From PHAA01 sp022706565 (GTDB lineage: Bacteria; Bacillota; Syntrophomonadia; Syntrophomonadales; Syntrophomonadaceae): a stretch of 64,000 nt of DNA. How positions within the stretch are numbered: position 1 is the first letter of the stretch; each line of letters opens with the position of its first letter. The notes beneath the pieces are model-generated. The model saw nothing but the letters and a program-made list of their open reading frames with translations, was not told where the DNA came from and did no database searches. The translations under genes were made by a program, and so were the position numbers. The stretch is taken from assembly GCA_040769385.1 (NCBI GenBank), contig JAXGLD010000001.1:248001-312000 (forward strand). The letters run 5' to 3'. Positions 1 to 9,688 of this stretch are shown one piece after another.

Positions 1-64
1 TCTCCGGCGGTAATCGTAGCACTCCCGCTGGATCATGATTCCATATTAGACTGTGGGATCGGAT

Positions 65-457
65 TTAACCCTCTTCCTCAATGAATACCGCCTGGACCAC
101 CGGTGCGAATACCATCTGGGCCACCTTCTGGCCGGGCAGTATCTTTACCGGCTTGTCGGTTACATTGAGAAGCATCACCTTGATCTCGCCGTTATGGTCG
201 GGATCGATGGTAGCCGGAGCGTTGGCAACTATAATGCCCTTGCCGGCCATGCCCGCTCGACTCCGGATTTGTCCTTCAAAACCGGGCGGGATCATAATGG
301 CCAGACCGGTGGATAAACTCCTGACTTCATTGGGATATAACACGATCTCTTCCTGGTTGGTCAAACATATATCACAACCAGCGGCTCCACGGGTTTCATA
401 TTCCGGTACCGCGGCCCGGGCGGCAAGTTTCTTGTATTTTACCCCTATTCGCTCCAT
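65..457 (-). CDS. dut: dUTP diphosphatase (dUTPase), C-terminal motif missing
   Basis: Trimeric-type dUTPase of 130 residues, hydrolysing dUTP to dUMP and pyrophosphate to keep uracil out of DNA. Visible motifs are motif 1 (AAGCDICL, about residues 25-32), motif 2 (RSRAGMAGKG, about 65-74), motif 3 (ATIDPDHNGEIKV) and motif 4 (GQKVAQMV). Family members usually run about 145-150 residues and end in a Gly-rich motif 5 (RGxGGFGSTG) that closes over the substrate; here the chain stops after EEEG, and no motif 5 is visible in the three frames just downstream. Motif 3 has His where Tyr is usual. The start has good context. It faces away from rmuC and appears monocistronic. Confidence 0.85.
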   Translation of the reverse strand: MERIGVKYKKLAARAAVPEYETRGAAGCDICLTNQEEIVLYPNEVRSLSTGLAIMIPPGFEGQIRSRAGMAGKGIIVANAPATIDPDHNGEIKVMLLNVTDKPVKILPGQKVAQMVFAPVVQAVFIEEEG

Positions 458-656
458 TTTCTATTCCCCCTCAGTATCTCGACACATTGCCGGTATGTAT
501 ACCCATCTGCCATATATTATATCCTACTGGAAGGATTGTGGCTCGCCTTCTTGGCGGTTTCGGCACGACGCCTGGTTTCTGTCTCCTTACGTCACATTTT
601 ATTCCCGCCCCAGTTCCGCTACAATAAGGAATATGAATAACGGGGAGGATTAGGAA

Positions 657-1958
657 TTGGACTACCTGCTGCCCATAATGATGCTAGGTCTGATCGTGAT
701 TTCACTATTCATAGTGGTACAGCTGCGGTCGGTCAGTCAACAGCAGGCGCAACTTGACCAAAGGCTGGCGCTTCTGGAGAAAAGCCAGGAAAATGCCTGG
801 GCGGCTTGGCGTGCAGATCTTTCTGCCCTACGCACTGAATCAGCCGGCCAGGCCCGCCAGGGACGCGAGGAATTGAGCCACAGCCTGCGCATGTTCGAAG
901 ATTCGCTGTTGAGCCAGGTGAACCAGGCGGCCCACCTGCAAAAGAGTCAATTGGGCCTTTTCGGCGAGCAGATCGACCGTTTGGCCTCCGGTAATGAAGC
1001 CCGGCTGGAACAGATGCGGGTCACGGTGGAGAACCGTCTCAAGGAGTTACAAGAGGACAACAACCAGAAGCTGGAGAAGATGCGCCAGACAGTAGACGAG
1101 AAACTGCATACTTCGCTGGAAACTAGGTTGGGCGAGTCCTTCAAGCTGGTCAGTGATCGTCTGGAAATGGTCCATAAAGGGCTGGGCGAAATGCAGTCGC
1201 TGGCGGCGGGGGTGGGCGACCTTAAGAAAGTGCTTACCAACGTCAAAACTCGGGGAATCTGGGGCGAAATCCAGTTGGGCAATATTCTCGAACAAGTCCT
1301 CAGTCCGGAGCAGTATGCCTGCAACGTGGTCACCCGGCCCGGCAGCAATGAACGGGTGGAATTCGCTATCCGTCTGCCCGGTCAGAACCAGGGCGAGGGT
1401 GAGATATGGCTGCCTATCGATGCCAAATTCCCGCAAGAGGATTATCTGCGCCTGATCGAAGCCAGCGAGCAGGGACTGCCTGAAAAGGTGGAGGAGGCCG
1501 GGCGCCAGCTGGAGAAGCGCATCCGCGCTGAAGCCCGCATGGTACAAGAGAAGTATCTGGCTCCGCCCTATACCACCGATTTCGGCATCATCTTCCTGCC
1601 TACCGAGAGCCTTTATGCGGAAGTGGTCCGCCGGCCTGGATTTCTGGCGGCTTTACAGAACGAATTACGGGTGCTGGTGACCGGACCCAGCACCATGGTG
1701 GCCCTGCTAAACAGCCTGTCGGTGGGCTTCCGTACGCTCATAATAGAACAGCGTACCAGCGAGGTCTGGGATCTGCTGGGAGCGGTCAAGTCTGAGTTCG
1801 GCAATTTTGGAGATATTCTGGACAAGACCAAAAAGAAACTGCAGGAGGCCAGCAACACCATAGACAGTGCTTCCCGGCGCTCTCGCAACATCGAGAAGAA
1901 ACTGCGGGCGGTACAGGAACTGCCATTGTCCGGTGGCATGGATGATATGCACCCATAG
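657..1958 (+). CDS. rmuC: DNA recombination protein RmuC
   Basis: RmuC-family protein, 433 residues, linked in E. coli to limiting recombination at inverted repeats and carrying a nuclease-like fold. An N-terminal membrane anchor (residues 4-22) is followed by a long coiled coil (about 25-190, rich in Gln/Glu/Leu heptads) and the conserved globular domain (about 195-400, with TRGIWGEIQLG, DAKFP and FLPTESLY). The TTG start is set by GGGGAGGAT seven bases upstream. Length is normal for the family. The gene is transcribed alone, convergent with the diguanylate cyclase. Confidence 0.93.
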   Translation: MDYLLPIMMLGLIVISLFIVVQLRSVSQQQAQLDQRLALLEKSQENAWAAWRADLSALRTESAGQARQGREELSHSLRMFEDSLLSQVNQAAHLQKSQLGLFGEQIDRLASGNEARLEQMRVTVENRLKELQEDNNQKLEKMRQTVDEKLHTSLETRLGESFKLVSDRLEMVHKGLGEMQSLAAGVGDLKKVLTNVKTRGIWGEIQLGNILEQVLSPEQYACNVVTRPGSNERVEFAIRLPGQNQGEGEIWLPIDAKFPQEDYLRLIEASEQGLPEKVEEAGRQLEKRIRAEARMVQEKYLAPPYTTDFGIIFLPTESLYAEVVRRPGFLAALQNELRVLVTGPSTMVALLNSLSVGFRTLIIEQRTSEVWDLLGAVKSEFGNFGDILDKTKKKLQEASNTIDSASRRSRNIEKKLRAVQELPLSGGMDDMHP

Positions 1959-1983
1959 GCCAATGAAAGAACAGTATAGGAAA

Positions 1984-3462
1984 TCAGGGGGTCCCGATCC
2001 GGTCGCGTCCTCCCTGCTTGACTATATAAAGGGCCTTGTCGGCGGCCTCGATCAGGGCTTCTCCCGTCTCCCCATGATCCGGATACGATGATACCCCCAG
2101 GGACAGACTGATACACGGGAGGCCATCTCCCTCCAAATCTTGGCTGGAAATCTCCCGGCGTATGGCGTCAGCCCGGATACAGGCAGATGCCAGCGGTGCG
2201 TCGGGCATTACCAGGATGAATTCATCCCCCCCGTAACGGCAGGCGATGTCGTTGCGGCGGATACTGTTAGCAAACAACTGGCTCACTTTGATCAGCACTT
2301 TATCTCCCTGCCCGTGCCCGTACCGATCGTTGATCTGCTTGAAGTTGTCCACATCGGCCATAATTATTGACAGCGGCCGTCCGGTCCTTTGAGCATTGAA
2401 CAAACCCATCCGCAGGGCTTCTTCCATATAGCGGCGATTAAAAAGATTGGTGAGCGGATCCCGTATGGCGTCCTGACGCAGGTTTTCCCGTAGTTTGAGA
2501 TTGAGTAGAGCCAAAACCGCCGTATCAATCACCGCTTGGGCTATTTGTACCTGATTGGGTCCGAGATCTGCAGAATGGTAATGACAATAGAAAATCCCAA
2601 AAGATTTGCCGTCGACGATCAAGGGCCGGCAAACATGAACCTCTCCCGGCCGCCCGGCCGTATGGAGGCAGTTCTTTTCCTCCTCCCACAGGCCGGACCG
2701 ATGAATCTCCCCCGTGACCAGGCTGAGGCAATCGCTGCAGTTAAAGCCTTCTATTGCAGCGATGTCATCTTGCCAGGCCAGGGTGAGCTCCATATAGTCG
2801 CTGGTGGGCAGGCACAGATAAAGCCCGCCAGATACCGCCGGCAGCAGCATCTGCATATATTTGTGTATAACAGGATAGGCAGCTTCCAACGTCGGGCAAG
2901 ACTGCAACTGGCTGCTCATCTGATGCAGGTTGCTGATTTCCCAATTGTAGCGGTCCAGTTCCTGGTTGCGGGCACTCAATTCCAGGTTGGTCGCCTCCAG
3001 CTGAATCTGAGCCAGCTTGCGTTTGGTAATGTCACGGAATATTACGATCTGACCCCGGGGATTGCCCTTTTTGTCAGACAGCGGTGAGAAGGACATATCC
3101 AGCCACTTTTCGCCGGAACGGCCCTTCTGCTGGAAATCCCAGCGCCCCGCTTGGGTTTTCATCAGTTGAATGGCGGTCTCGGAGCTGGATTGGAAGAGAG
3201 TTTCCAAGGGTAGCCCGGTCGAGTAGGATTCCAGTTCCAGAATGTGCAGGGCAGCAGCATTGACGTGAAGGATCCGGTCGTCAACGTCCAATAACACCAC
3301 GCCGTCCCTAATCTTCTCTACTATTACCGGACTAGCCAGGTGCAGGGAGAGCAGGCTGCTGGTCAGGGCTCGGTTGCTCATGTAACGGAAAGCCAGCCAC
3401 CCAAGCAAAAAATATAGAAGCCCCGACAGCAAGAATGCAATTGTCCATGCTTCTATTCCCAT
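1984..3462 (-). CDS. membrane-anchored PAS-GAF-GGDEF diguanylate cyclase
   Basis: 492-residue signalling protein predicted to make cyclic di-GMP from two GTP. There is one N-terminal transmembrane helix (about 5-27), a PAS domain (about 45-165, with the IFRDITKRKLAQ tail), a short coiled coil, a GAF-like domain (about 190-330), and a GGDEF domain (about 335-490). The intact GGDEF signature lies at 411-415, with the inhibitory RxxD site (RRND) at 402-405, so activity and product feedback are both expected. Start codon follows GAGGGGAATCT. It is a single gene; the ligand sensed by PAS/GAF cannot be read from sequence. Confidence 0.92.
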   Translation of the reverse strand: MGIEAWTIAFLLSGLLYFLLGWLAFRYMSNRALTSSLLSLHLASPVIVEKIRDGVVLLDVDDRILHVNAAALHILELESYSTGLPLETLFQSSSETAIQLMKTQAGRWDFQQKGRSGEKWLDMSFSPLSDKKGNPRGQIVIFRDITKRKLAQIQLEATNLELSARNQELDRYNWEISNLHQMSSQLQSCPTLEAAYPVIHKYMQMLLPAVSGGLYLCLPTSDYMELTLAWQDDIAAIEGFNCSDCLSLVTGEIHRSGLWEEEKNCLHTAGRPGEVHVCRPLIVDGKSFGIFYCHYHSADLGPNQVQIAQAVIDTAVLALLNLKLRENLRQDAIRDPLTNLFNRRYMEEALRMGLFNAQRTGRPLSIIMADVDNFKQINDRYGHGQGDKVLIKVSQLFANSIRRNDIACRYGGDEFILVMPDAPLASACIRADAIRREISSQDLEGDGLPCISLSLGVSSYPDHGETGEALIEAADKALYIVKQGGRDRIGTP

Positions 3463-3574
3463 AGATTCCCCTCATCTTGAATTTCCAAATGTCAGCCCCT
3501 AACTTTGAGCAAACCCAAATGGCTTGTTATTTTCCTATTATTACCAATATAAACTATCTCCTTGACAACAACAA

Positions 3575-3592
3575 GCCCGGCTTGAGCCGGGC
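3575..3592 (-). terminator. probable terminator of the aldo/keto reductase gene
   Basis: Seven-base G+C stem (GCCCGGC/GCCGGGC) with loop TTGA. On the minus strand it is followed by TTGTTGTTG, a weak T-rich tail. It lies 138 bases past the reductase stop and before the cyclase start. Confidence 0.5.
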
Positions 3593-3729
3593 CCCGGGCC
3601 AAACTTATCTCGTTATTACACCATCCCGAACCTGGTTGTACCTGACATTTAGACTGGCTGTTTATCGCCCTCGCCCCGCCGCCAACCGTATTGGCTCCGA
3701 TTCTCTCCTATCCTCAGCCTGACAGGATA

Positions 3730-4551
3730 TCAGAAGTTGACGTTGTCCGGGTCGGGACCGGTGCGCCGGTCCTCGTTCAGCCCTTCAATTGCACCCATTT
3801 CCTGGGCCGACAACTCAAAATCGAATATATCGGCGTTGCCTATTATACGCTCCCGGTGCACCGACTTGGGTATGGCTATCACGTCGTTTTGAAGATGCCA
3901 GCGCAGGATGACCTGAGCAGCGTTCTTGCCGTGACGGGCACCTATATCCTTCAGCAGCGGCTCGTCCAGGAATCTGCCCCGGGCCAGAGGCGCCCAGGCT
4001 TCCACCGCTATGTTCCTGCCTTGGCAATAGGCGCGCAGAGGAGCCTGACTCATCCAGGGATGCAGTTCCACCTGGTTGACCATGGGGATCACCTCAGCCT
4101 CCCGGCTAAGCTCCTCCAGATGATGGATCTGAAAATTGCTGACCCCGATAGCCCGCACTCGCTTTTCCCGATATATTCTCTCCAGAGCCCGCCAGGTCTC
4201 ATGAAATTTGCCCGGCACCGGCCAATGAATCAGGTAAAGGTCCAGGTAATCCACACCCAGCCGGTCCAGGCTGCGGTCGAAGGCTGACAATGTCTCACTA
4301 TAGCCCTGCTCCGAATTCCACACCTTGGAGGTTAGGAACACTTGGCTGCGATCCCGGCCTGATTCCTTCAACGCCCGCCCCACTCCGGCCTCATTTCCAT
4401 AAAAGGAAGCGGTATCGATGGATCGATAACCGGCTTCCAAGGCCCACCGTACCGACCAGGCCACTTCCTCGTTACTTACTTTGTAGACACCCAAGCCCAG
4501 GCGGGGCATCTCCACTCCATTAGCCAACCGCCGGGTGGAATTTATTTGCAT
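3730..4551 (-). CDS. aldo/keto reductase
   Basis: 273-residue NAD(P)H-dependent aldo/keto reductase of the type that includes 2,5-diketo-gluconate reductase and B. subtilis YvgN; reduces aldehydes or ketones in the cytoplasm. The catalytic tetrad is complete: Asp46, Tyr51, Lys76 and His109 (in SIDTASFYGNE, LTSKVW and LIHWP). The C-terminal AIPKS and the RIIGNADIFDF motif match the phosphate-binding end of the cofactor site. An upstream in-frame extension exists, but AAAGGGGTG seven bases before ATG 4551 decides the start. Physiological substrate is unknown. Confidence 0.9.
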   Translation of the reverse strand: MQINSTRRLANGVEMPRLGLGVYKVSNEEVAWSVRWALEAGYRSIDTASFYGNEAGVGRALKESGRDRSQVFLTSKVWNSEQGYSETLSAFDRSLDRLGVDYLDLYLIHWPVPGKFHETWRALERIYREKRVRAIGVSNFQIHHLEELSREAEVIPMVNQVELHPWMSQAPLRAYCQGRNIAVEAWAPLARGRFLDEPLLKDIGARHGKNAAQVILRWHLQNDVIAIPKSVHRERIIGNADIFDFELSAQEMGAIEGLNEDRRTGPDPDNVNF

Positions 4552-4683
4552 ACGAACACCCCTTTGCATTTGTGAATGTCCAGCCTTGCTGCTATCGCCC
4601 GCCTGACCATTGGCACAGAAAAACCCAACCATTTTCCAGCTACATTCCTGTTGGGCGGCGACAGCGATTTAATATTACAATAA

Positions 4684-5106
4684 CTATTCCATCGGCTGGC
4701 GCGACAGGTAGTTATGATCAGCCATTATGCAGGTGCCCTTTATTAGCTCAATATGTCTCTCTACCGCCAGCTTTATGGTCCGCTCGCTGCATTCGATGCC
4801 GGGCTGAACCCAAACCGCTGGAATGCCGGCCTTATCTGCTGACTCAATTATTTCTTCCACCCCTCGGCGGCGGAAGACGCTGACCAGATCTACTTGATCG
4901 GGTACCTCCCCCAGGTGGGGATAAGCCTTCTCCCCCAGGACCACTTTCACATTAGGGTTGACCGGGATTATCCGATAGCCTTGGTTCTGCAGGTAAGAGG
5001 CAATTCGGTAACTAGGGCGCCGGGAATTATCGGATAATCCTACTACAGCTATGGCTTTGCAGCTATCCAAAAGCCGCTTTTTGATCTTATCCCCATCATC
5101 CAACAT
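4684..5106 (-). CDS. CoA-binding domain protein (YccU type)
   Basis: 140-residue stand-alone CoA-binding Rossmann domain, as in the first domain of succinyl-CoA synthetase alpha. Typical features are AVVGLSDNSRRPSYRIASYL (dinucleotide/CoA loop), IIPVNPN, VSVFRRR and AVWVQPGI. It lacks the phosphohistidine and ATP-grasp parts, so it is unlikely to be a complete ligase; the family has no settled function. ATG follows AGGTGGTTTAAT. Single gene between the reductase and sbcC. Confidence 0.88.
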   Translation of the reverse strand: MLDDGDKIKKRLLDSCKAIAVVGLSDNSRRPSYRIASYLQNQGYRIIPVNPNVKVVLGEKAYPHLGEVPDQVDLVSVFRRRGVEEIIESADKAGIPAVWVQPGIECSERTIKLAVERHIELIKGTCIMADHNYLSRQPME

Positions 5107-5278
5107 ATTAAACCACCTTATTTATCAAATTTTCATTCAAGCCCAAAACCTCACCATTGCAGTAATTATACCATTTTGTGGATGACCACCGTACCGGGGC
5201 GTACTTAGTTATGTCCGCTCTCCACATCAGCATGATCAAGGCTGCTATCGTCGATAGCATTAGTGTTGCCCTTAAAAC

Positions 5279-8200
5279 CTATACCTCCAAGCTTATGGTG
5301 CTGCCGGTGACACCCTTTTGGACCACCAGTTTTTTATCAATCCGGTCCCTCAATTCTCCAACGTGGGAGATTATACCTACCAGACGGCTGCCGCTGGTCA
5401 AAGCCAACAGTACCTCGATGGCCTGCTCCAAGGATTCGGGGTCCAGAGCCCCAAAACCCTCGTCCACAAACATGGTATCCAGCTGAATGCCGCCGGTAAA
5501 ACGCTGGATCATATCGGACATTCCCAGGGCCAACGCCAGGGAAGCCTTAAAGGACTCACCCCCGGACAAGGTCTTGACGCTGCGCTTCTTGCCGGTATAG
5601 TTGTCAATGACATCCAACTCCAGACCTGTTTGGCTCCTCAGATTGCCGGGCTCCTCCTTGCGCACCAATACAAACCGCCCCCCGGTCATATAGGAAAATC
5701 GCTGGTTGGCCTCGGCAATGACCTGATTGAAATAGGTTGCCTGTACATATTGTTCGAAGGCCAGCTTGGGACGTCCTTTCAAGTCGCCGTTGGCAGTATC
5801 GGACAATAGAGATAGGCGCTGGTAAGCCTGTTCAGTGGCAGCCAACTCCTGCTTCAGGATGCTTATCCGCTCCAACGCTCGCAAATTGCCCGCCAGCCGT
5901 ATGGAAATCCTGCCCTGTTCATCTTCGGCGGCCTTCCTGGCTTTCTCCTTGGTCTCCTTTTGCTCTTCCAGGGCAGCGATATCAGCAAAAACCACATCCC
6001 GGCATTCCTTTTCCAGAGCGCCAAACTCGGTCCGGGCGGCCTTCAAAAGGTCATTGAAGGTGTCCAACTCAGTCTGCAACAATTTGATCTCATCCTCAGT
6101 CATAAGATTCTGCCGATAGTGTTCGCTATCAGCGAAACCCTGCTCCAGCAGTACCTGGGTCAGATCCGCTTCTGCCCTGACCTGCTGGGCTTGGGCCAAA
6201 GTTAATCCAGCCGCCAGTTCAGCCAAGGCTCCCTCTTCTTTTTCGATTGCAGCCCGACACTGCCAAACCGTTTCCTCAGCACCTTGCAGGGCTGACCTGC
6301 TTTCCTGCAGCTTGTCAGTTAGGAGTTCTATTTCTTGCTGGGCCTCGGCTCTGCTTCCGTAATTAAGCCGTTCCCTGGTGCTCTCGCAGAGTCTCCGGCG
6401 GATGTTGCACTGACTCCTTCCCTCTTCGGCCTCTTTTTCCAATCGGACTATTTCAGCCGCAAGTTCGCTCAGGGCTTCGGTCGTTTTTTTCAGTTCCTGC
6501 TGCCAAATCTGTTTGTTCTTGATCTGCTCCTGCAGACTTTTTACCCGGTGGGAGGAGGTCTGCCATTCCTGATCCGCCTGCCTGGCCTCCTGCTGTAGCC
6601 GACCCGGGAGGTCATCCCAGGACAACTCCCCCAATATCTCAGTCGTGGTTTTGAGCAAAGCAGCCCGCTTGGTCTGCACCCGGCCGTTCCAATCGCTGGC
6701 CTCCTGACTGGCTTTATAAGCATTATCCCGAGCCACGCTGGCTTGCTGTTTCGCCAGCATCAGTTCGCTCTCACTGGGAGCTTCAGAGCCCGGAACGGCC
6801 GGTTGGGGATGGTCCGTGGAGCCACATACCGGGCAAGGCTGTCCCTCTTGTAGAGAGGCGGCCAGGATGCCGGCCTGCTCACTGAGAAAGGCCCTCTCTT
6901 TACGTTCGTAATCGGCGGTCAAGGCCTTGCTTGCTTCCAAAGCAGCCTCGAAATGAGCTCGCGCGGAATTCAGCTGGGCCTCGTCCTGGCCCCATTCCTG
7001 CAGATCCTGGCTTAAGCTCTCCAATCGTTGCCGACGGCGCTGCCATGTATCCAATTCCTGCTCAGCTTTCTCCGCCAGCACCTCAACAGACTGACACCCT
7101 TCCAGGGAAACCTGTAACTGTTTTTCAGCAGCAGACAGTTCCCCCTGCCTGACCCTTCTGCTGGCCAAAGCCTTTTGTTTGGCTTCCAGATCCTTATTCA
7201 GTTGCTCTATCTCTTGATAGTAACTGTCCAGCAGCTCGTATTCAGGCAGGCTGTTCTGCAATATAAAAATCGCCCTGGCCAGGGACTCCCGCTCCGGGCC
7301 ACGTTGTTTTTCCGCCTCCAGCTTTGCTTCCAGGCCGACTCGCTGGCGTCTTAGTTCTTCCAGCTTGGATTGCTGCGCCTTAATGCGGCGGGAATATTCA
7401 TCAGCCCTGTCGGCCGCCAGCCTGGCCGCATCGGCAACCGGCTTTACCTTATGCAAAGCTCTCTCGGCTGCTTGCAGGCGCAGTCTCTTGGCATCATACT
7501 CCTTTTGCCGGGACTCCAGTTGCCCCATTTTTTGTCGTACCTGCTCGAACCTCTCCAGTCTTGAATTATCGGCGGTCGCTACAGCAACAGCCTGGTTGAG
7601 TCCATCGATTTCCTTCTGCAAGGCCAGCCGCTGCAGTTCAACCATCTTTGCGGCCTGGCGGTCATCTCGGATGAGATTCTCCAGGCATAATAGGAAATTA
7701 CCCAAAGCATGAATGTTGCCTGCCTCTTGCAACTGTTCCAGTTCAGGCTTGGCCGGATGAGCGTCCGGGCAGTCTATCCCTTTGACCAACTGGAGGATGC
7801 TTTTTCGCAAGTCCTCGTATTGATTTCTTAAAACACCAGCTTGTTTTTTTAAATCATCCTGAAATTGCTGAAATATCTTGGTGTTGAACACCTTGCGCAG
7901 GATCTTGCCCCGTTCATCCGTGTTGGCCAACAGAAGCCTCAGGAAATCACCCTGGGCGATCATGGCAATTTGGGAGAACTGGTGACGGTCAATGCCGATT
8001 ATCCCCTTTATGGCTTCAGTTACATTGGTATAACCACTTATGACTTTGCCATCCGGCATGACCAAGGTGGCACTGGGAGCTGTCCAGGTAGTCCCCTTGC
8101 CGCTCTTTTTGGGCCGCTCATAACGGGGACTGCGTTCCACCCGGTAGCTCTGCCCGCGGTATTTAAACTCCAGCTCGACCAAAGTAGCCGCCTCTGGAGA

Positions 8201-8413
8201 CGCAAAGTCGCTGCGCAGCATGGTACTATCCCGGTTGGCACCGCTGGCCTCACCGTACAGGGCAAAGGTGATGGCGTCAAAGATAGTAGTCTTGCCTGCG
8301 CCAGTATCGCCGGTTATCAGAAATAGGCCGCTATCACCGAAATCCGCCAAAGGCACTTCCACCCGACCAGGATAGGGTCCGAATGCGCACATCACCAGTT
8401 TGACCGGTCTCAT
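5279..8413 (-). CDS. sbcC: exonuclease SbcC, SMC-like ATPase subunit
   Basis: 1044-residue Rad50-like ATPase that works with SbcD to open and degrade hairpins, cruciforms and protein-blocked DNA ends. Walker A GDTGAGKT is at 35-42, two very long coiled-coil arms flank a zinc hook CPVCG near residue 526, and the C-terminal half holds the signature LSGGES (near 948) and Walker B MFVDEGFGALD (near 984). The ATG overlaps the sbcD stop by one base (TAATG), implying translational coupling. Length is normal. Confidence 0.97.
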   Translation of the reverse strand: MRPVKLVMCAFGPYPGRVEVPLADFGDSGLFLITGDTGAGKTTIFDAITFALYGEASGANRDSTMLRSDFASPEAATLVELEFKYRGQSYRVERSPRYERPKKSGKGTTWTAPSATLVMPDGKVISGYTNVTEAIKGIIGIDRHQFSQIAMIAQGDFLRLLLANTDERGKILRKVFNTKIFQQFQDDLKKQAGVLRNQYEDLRKSILQLVKGIDCPDAHPAKPELEQLQEAGNIHALGNFLLCLENLIRDDRQAAKMVELQRLALQKEIDGLNQAVAVATADNSRLERFEQVRQKMGQLESRQKEYDAKRLRLQAAERALHKVKPVADAARLAADRADEYSRRIKAQQSKLEELRRQRVGLEAKLEAEKQRGPERESLARAIFILQNSLPEYELLDSYYQEIEQLNKDLEAKQKALASRRVRQGELSAAEKQLQVSLEGCQSVEVLAEKAEQELDTWQRRRQRLESLSQDLQEWGQDEAQLNSARAHFEAALEASKALTADYERKERAFLSEQAGILAASLQEGQPCPVCGSTDHPQPAVPGSEAPSESELMLAKQQASVARDNAYKASQEASDWNGRVQTKRAALLKTTTEILGELSWDDLPGRLQQEARQADQEWQTSSHRVKSLQEQIKNKQIWQQELKKTTEALSELAAEIVRLEKEAEEGRSQCNIRRRLCESTRERLNYGSRAEAQQEIELLTDKLQESRSALQGAEETVWQCRAAIEKEEGALAELAAGLTLAQAQQVRAEADLTQVLLEQGFADSEHYRQNLMTEDEIKLLQTELDTFNDLLKAARTEFGALEKECRDVVFADIAALEEQKETKEKARKAAEDEQGRISIRLAGNLRALERISILKQELAATEQAYQRLSLLSDTANGDLKGRPKLAFEQYVQATYFNQVIAEANQRFSYMTGGRFVLVRKEEPGNLRSQTGLELDVIDNYTGKKRSVKTLSGGESFKASLALALGMSDMIQRFTGGIQLDTMFVDEGFGALDPESLEQAIEVLLALTSGSRLVGIISHVGELRDRIDKKLVVQKGVTGSTISLEV

Positions 8414-9558
8414 TACGCTTCACCCCTCAACTGGTCGAGCATCCGACTGACTATTCCTCTCTGTTCCGGTTCCAATTCCGCATTATTCTGCATTCGATAA
8501 AACTCCTCAAACAACTGCAAAGCACTGCGGTTTTCTATATCCGTTGCTGCCCCCATCTCCTGAAGTGCCCGCGAACGCCGGTTGTCATAATCAAGGTGCA
8601 TGATATTGGGGTAAACCGTCCTCAGTTTACCTATTGCGTCCACGATCTCCTCTTCATCGGTCAGAGTCACCTGCAGGTAGTCATCGGTGTTGGCACCCAT
8701 ATATACAGCCGCGGAAAGCAAATGCCCGATCGGCCCTTTTATCCTTCGCATGTCCCGCCGGGGTTTTAATGGAACAGTATTTATGCGGAGATCCCCTTTC
8801 TCTCTCAGCTCCACTACCGTCACCGATTTGACCTGCCACACCTCGGAGAATGAGTATTTGAGGGGCGAACCCGCATACCGAATCCCTTCCCGGCCAATCG
8901 ACTGGGGACAATGCAAATGCCCCAGCGCCACGTAGTCGAAGGCGGCGAAAACATCTGCATCTACATTATCGACACCCCCTACCGATATGACCTCAGAATC
9001 CGATCTTTCCGGCTCCATCCCCCCAGCCGTGACGAACTGATGGGCCACCAGGATGTTGCGCCGGTCGTCTGCCAGCGACTGGTTGTCCAAAACCACCTTC
9101 ACAGCACTCGAAAAGCTGTCGATCTCCGCTTCGGGACAAATGCGGCGCACCAAGGCCGGCTTAATAAAAGGCAGCAGATAGATATCCACCTTACCGAATT
9201 CATCCGAAATGGTAGTTGAATACAGGGTTCCGTTAAAAACCGGTGCTATATGGACCCCCTGCGTGGCCATTATCCGTGAGCCGAAGGCGATCCGCTCAGC
9301 CGAATCATGGTTGCCGCTGACAACCCAGCAGGGAATTCCCCTCCGGACCAGGTCGGTCAGGAACTCATCCAGCAGTTCCACCGCTTCTGCCACCGGTATG
9401 GTTTTGTCATAGACATCACCAGCGATGACGATCCCATCCGGATTGATTTCCGCGCAGATGTCCAGGATCTGACCTAGTATGTATCTCTGGTCCTCCAGCA
9501 GACTGAATTCATTTACCCGTTTGCCAATATGAAGATCAGCCAGGTGGACTAATTTCAT
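8413..9558 (-). CDS. sbcD: exonuclease SbcD, Mre11-like nuclease subunit
   Basis: 381-residue calcineurin-type metallophosphoesterase, the Mn-dependent nuclease of the SbcCD complex. Metal-site motifs are in order: HLADLHIG near the N-terminus, GDVYDK, SGNHDS, VAHQF and ALGHLHCPQ. The start at 9558 (MKLVHLADLHIGK) is preferred over a TTG 27 bases upstream because of the GAGAGGAAAA ribosome binding site. First gene of the sbcDC operon. Confidence 0.96.
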   Translation of the reverse strand: MKLVHLADLHIGKRVNEFSLLEDQRYILGQILDICAEINPDGIVIAGDVYDKTIPVAEAVELLDEFLTDLVRRGIPCWVVSGNHDSAERIAFGSRIMATQGVHIAPVFNGTLYSTTISDEFGKVDIYLLPFIKPALVRRICPEAEIDSFSSAVKVVLDNQSLADDRRNILVAHQFVTAGGMEPERSDSEVISVGGVDNVDADVFAAFDYVALGHLHCPQSIGREGIRYAGSPLKYSFSEVWQVKSVTVVELREKGDLRINTVPLKPRRDMRRIKGPIGHLLSAAVYMGANTDDYLQVTLTDEEEIVDAIGKLRTVYPNIMHLDYDNRRSRALQEMGAATDIENRSALQLFEEFYRMQNNAELEPEQRGIVSRMLDQLRGEA

Positions 9559-9627
9559 ATATGTTTTCCTCTCCCCTCTTTCCAACTTCCATTATAAACG
9601 GATGTCGAGAATTGGCATCTGCTAATT

Positions 9628-9656
9628 TTGATTAGATATGGTAATAAAGGTATAAT
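9628..9656 (+). promoter_or_regulatory. sigma-A-type promoter of the gene at 9689
   Basis: TTGATT at 9628-9633, a 17-base spacer, then TATAAT at 9651-9656. It sits 33 bases before the chosen start codon. Confidence 0.7.
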
Positions 9657-9688
9657 TAATAAAAATATGTTCAGGAAGGATGAGCTGG

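Noticed and set aside
3477..3722. 81-residue plus-strand frame between two minus-strand genes
   Set aside because: No ribosome binding site and it runs through the terminator hairpin at 3575-3592.
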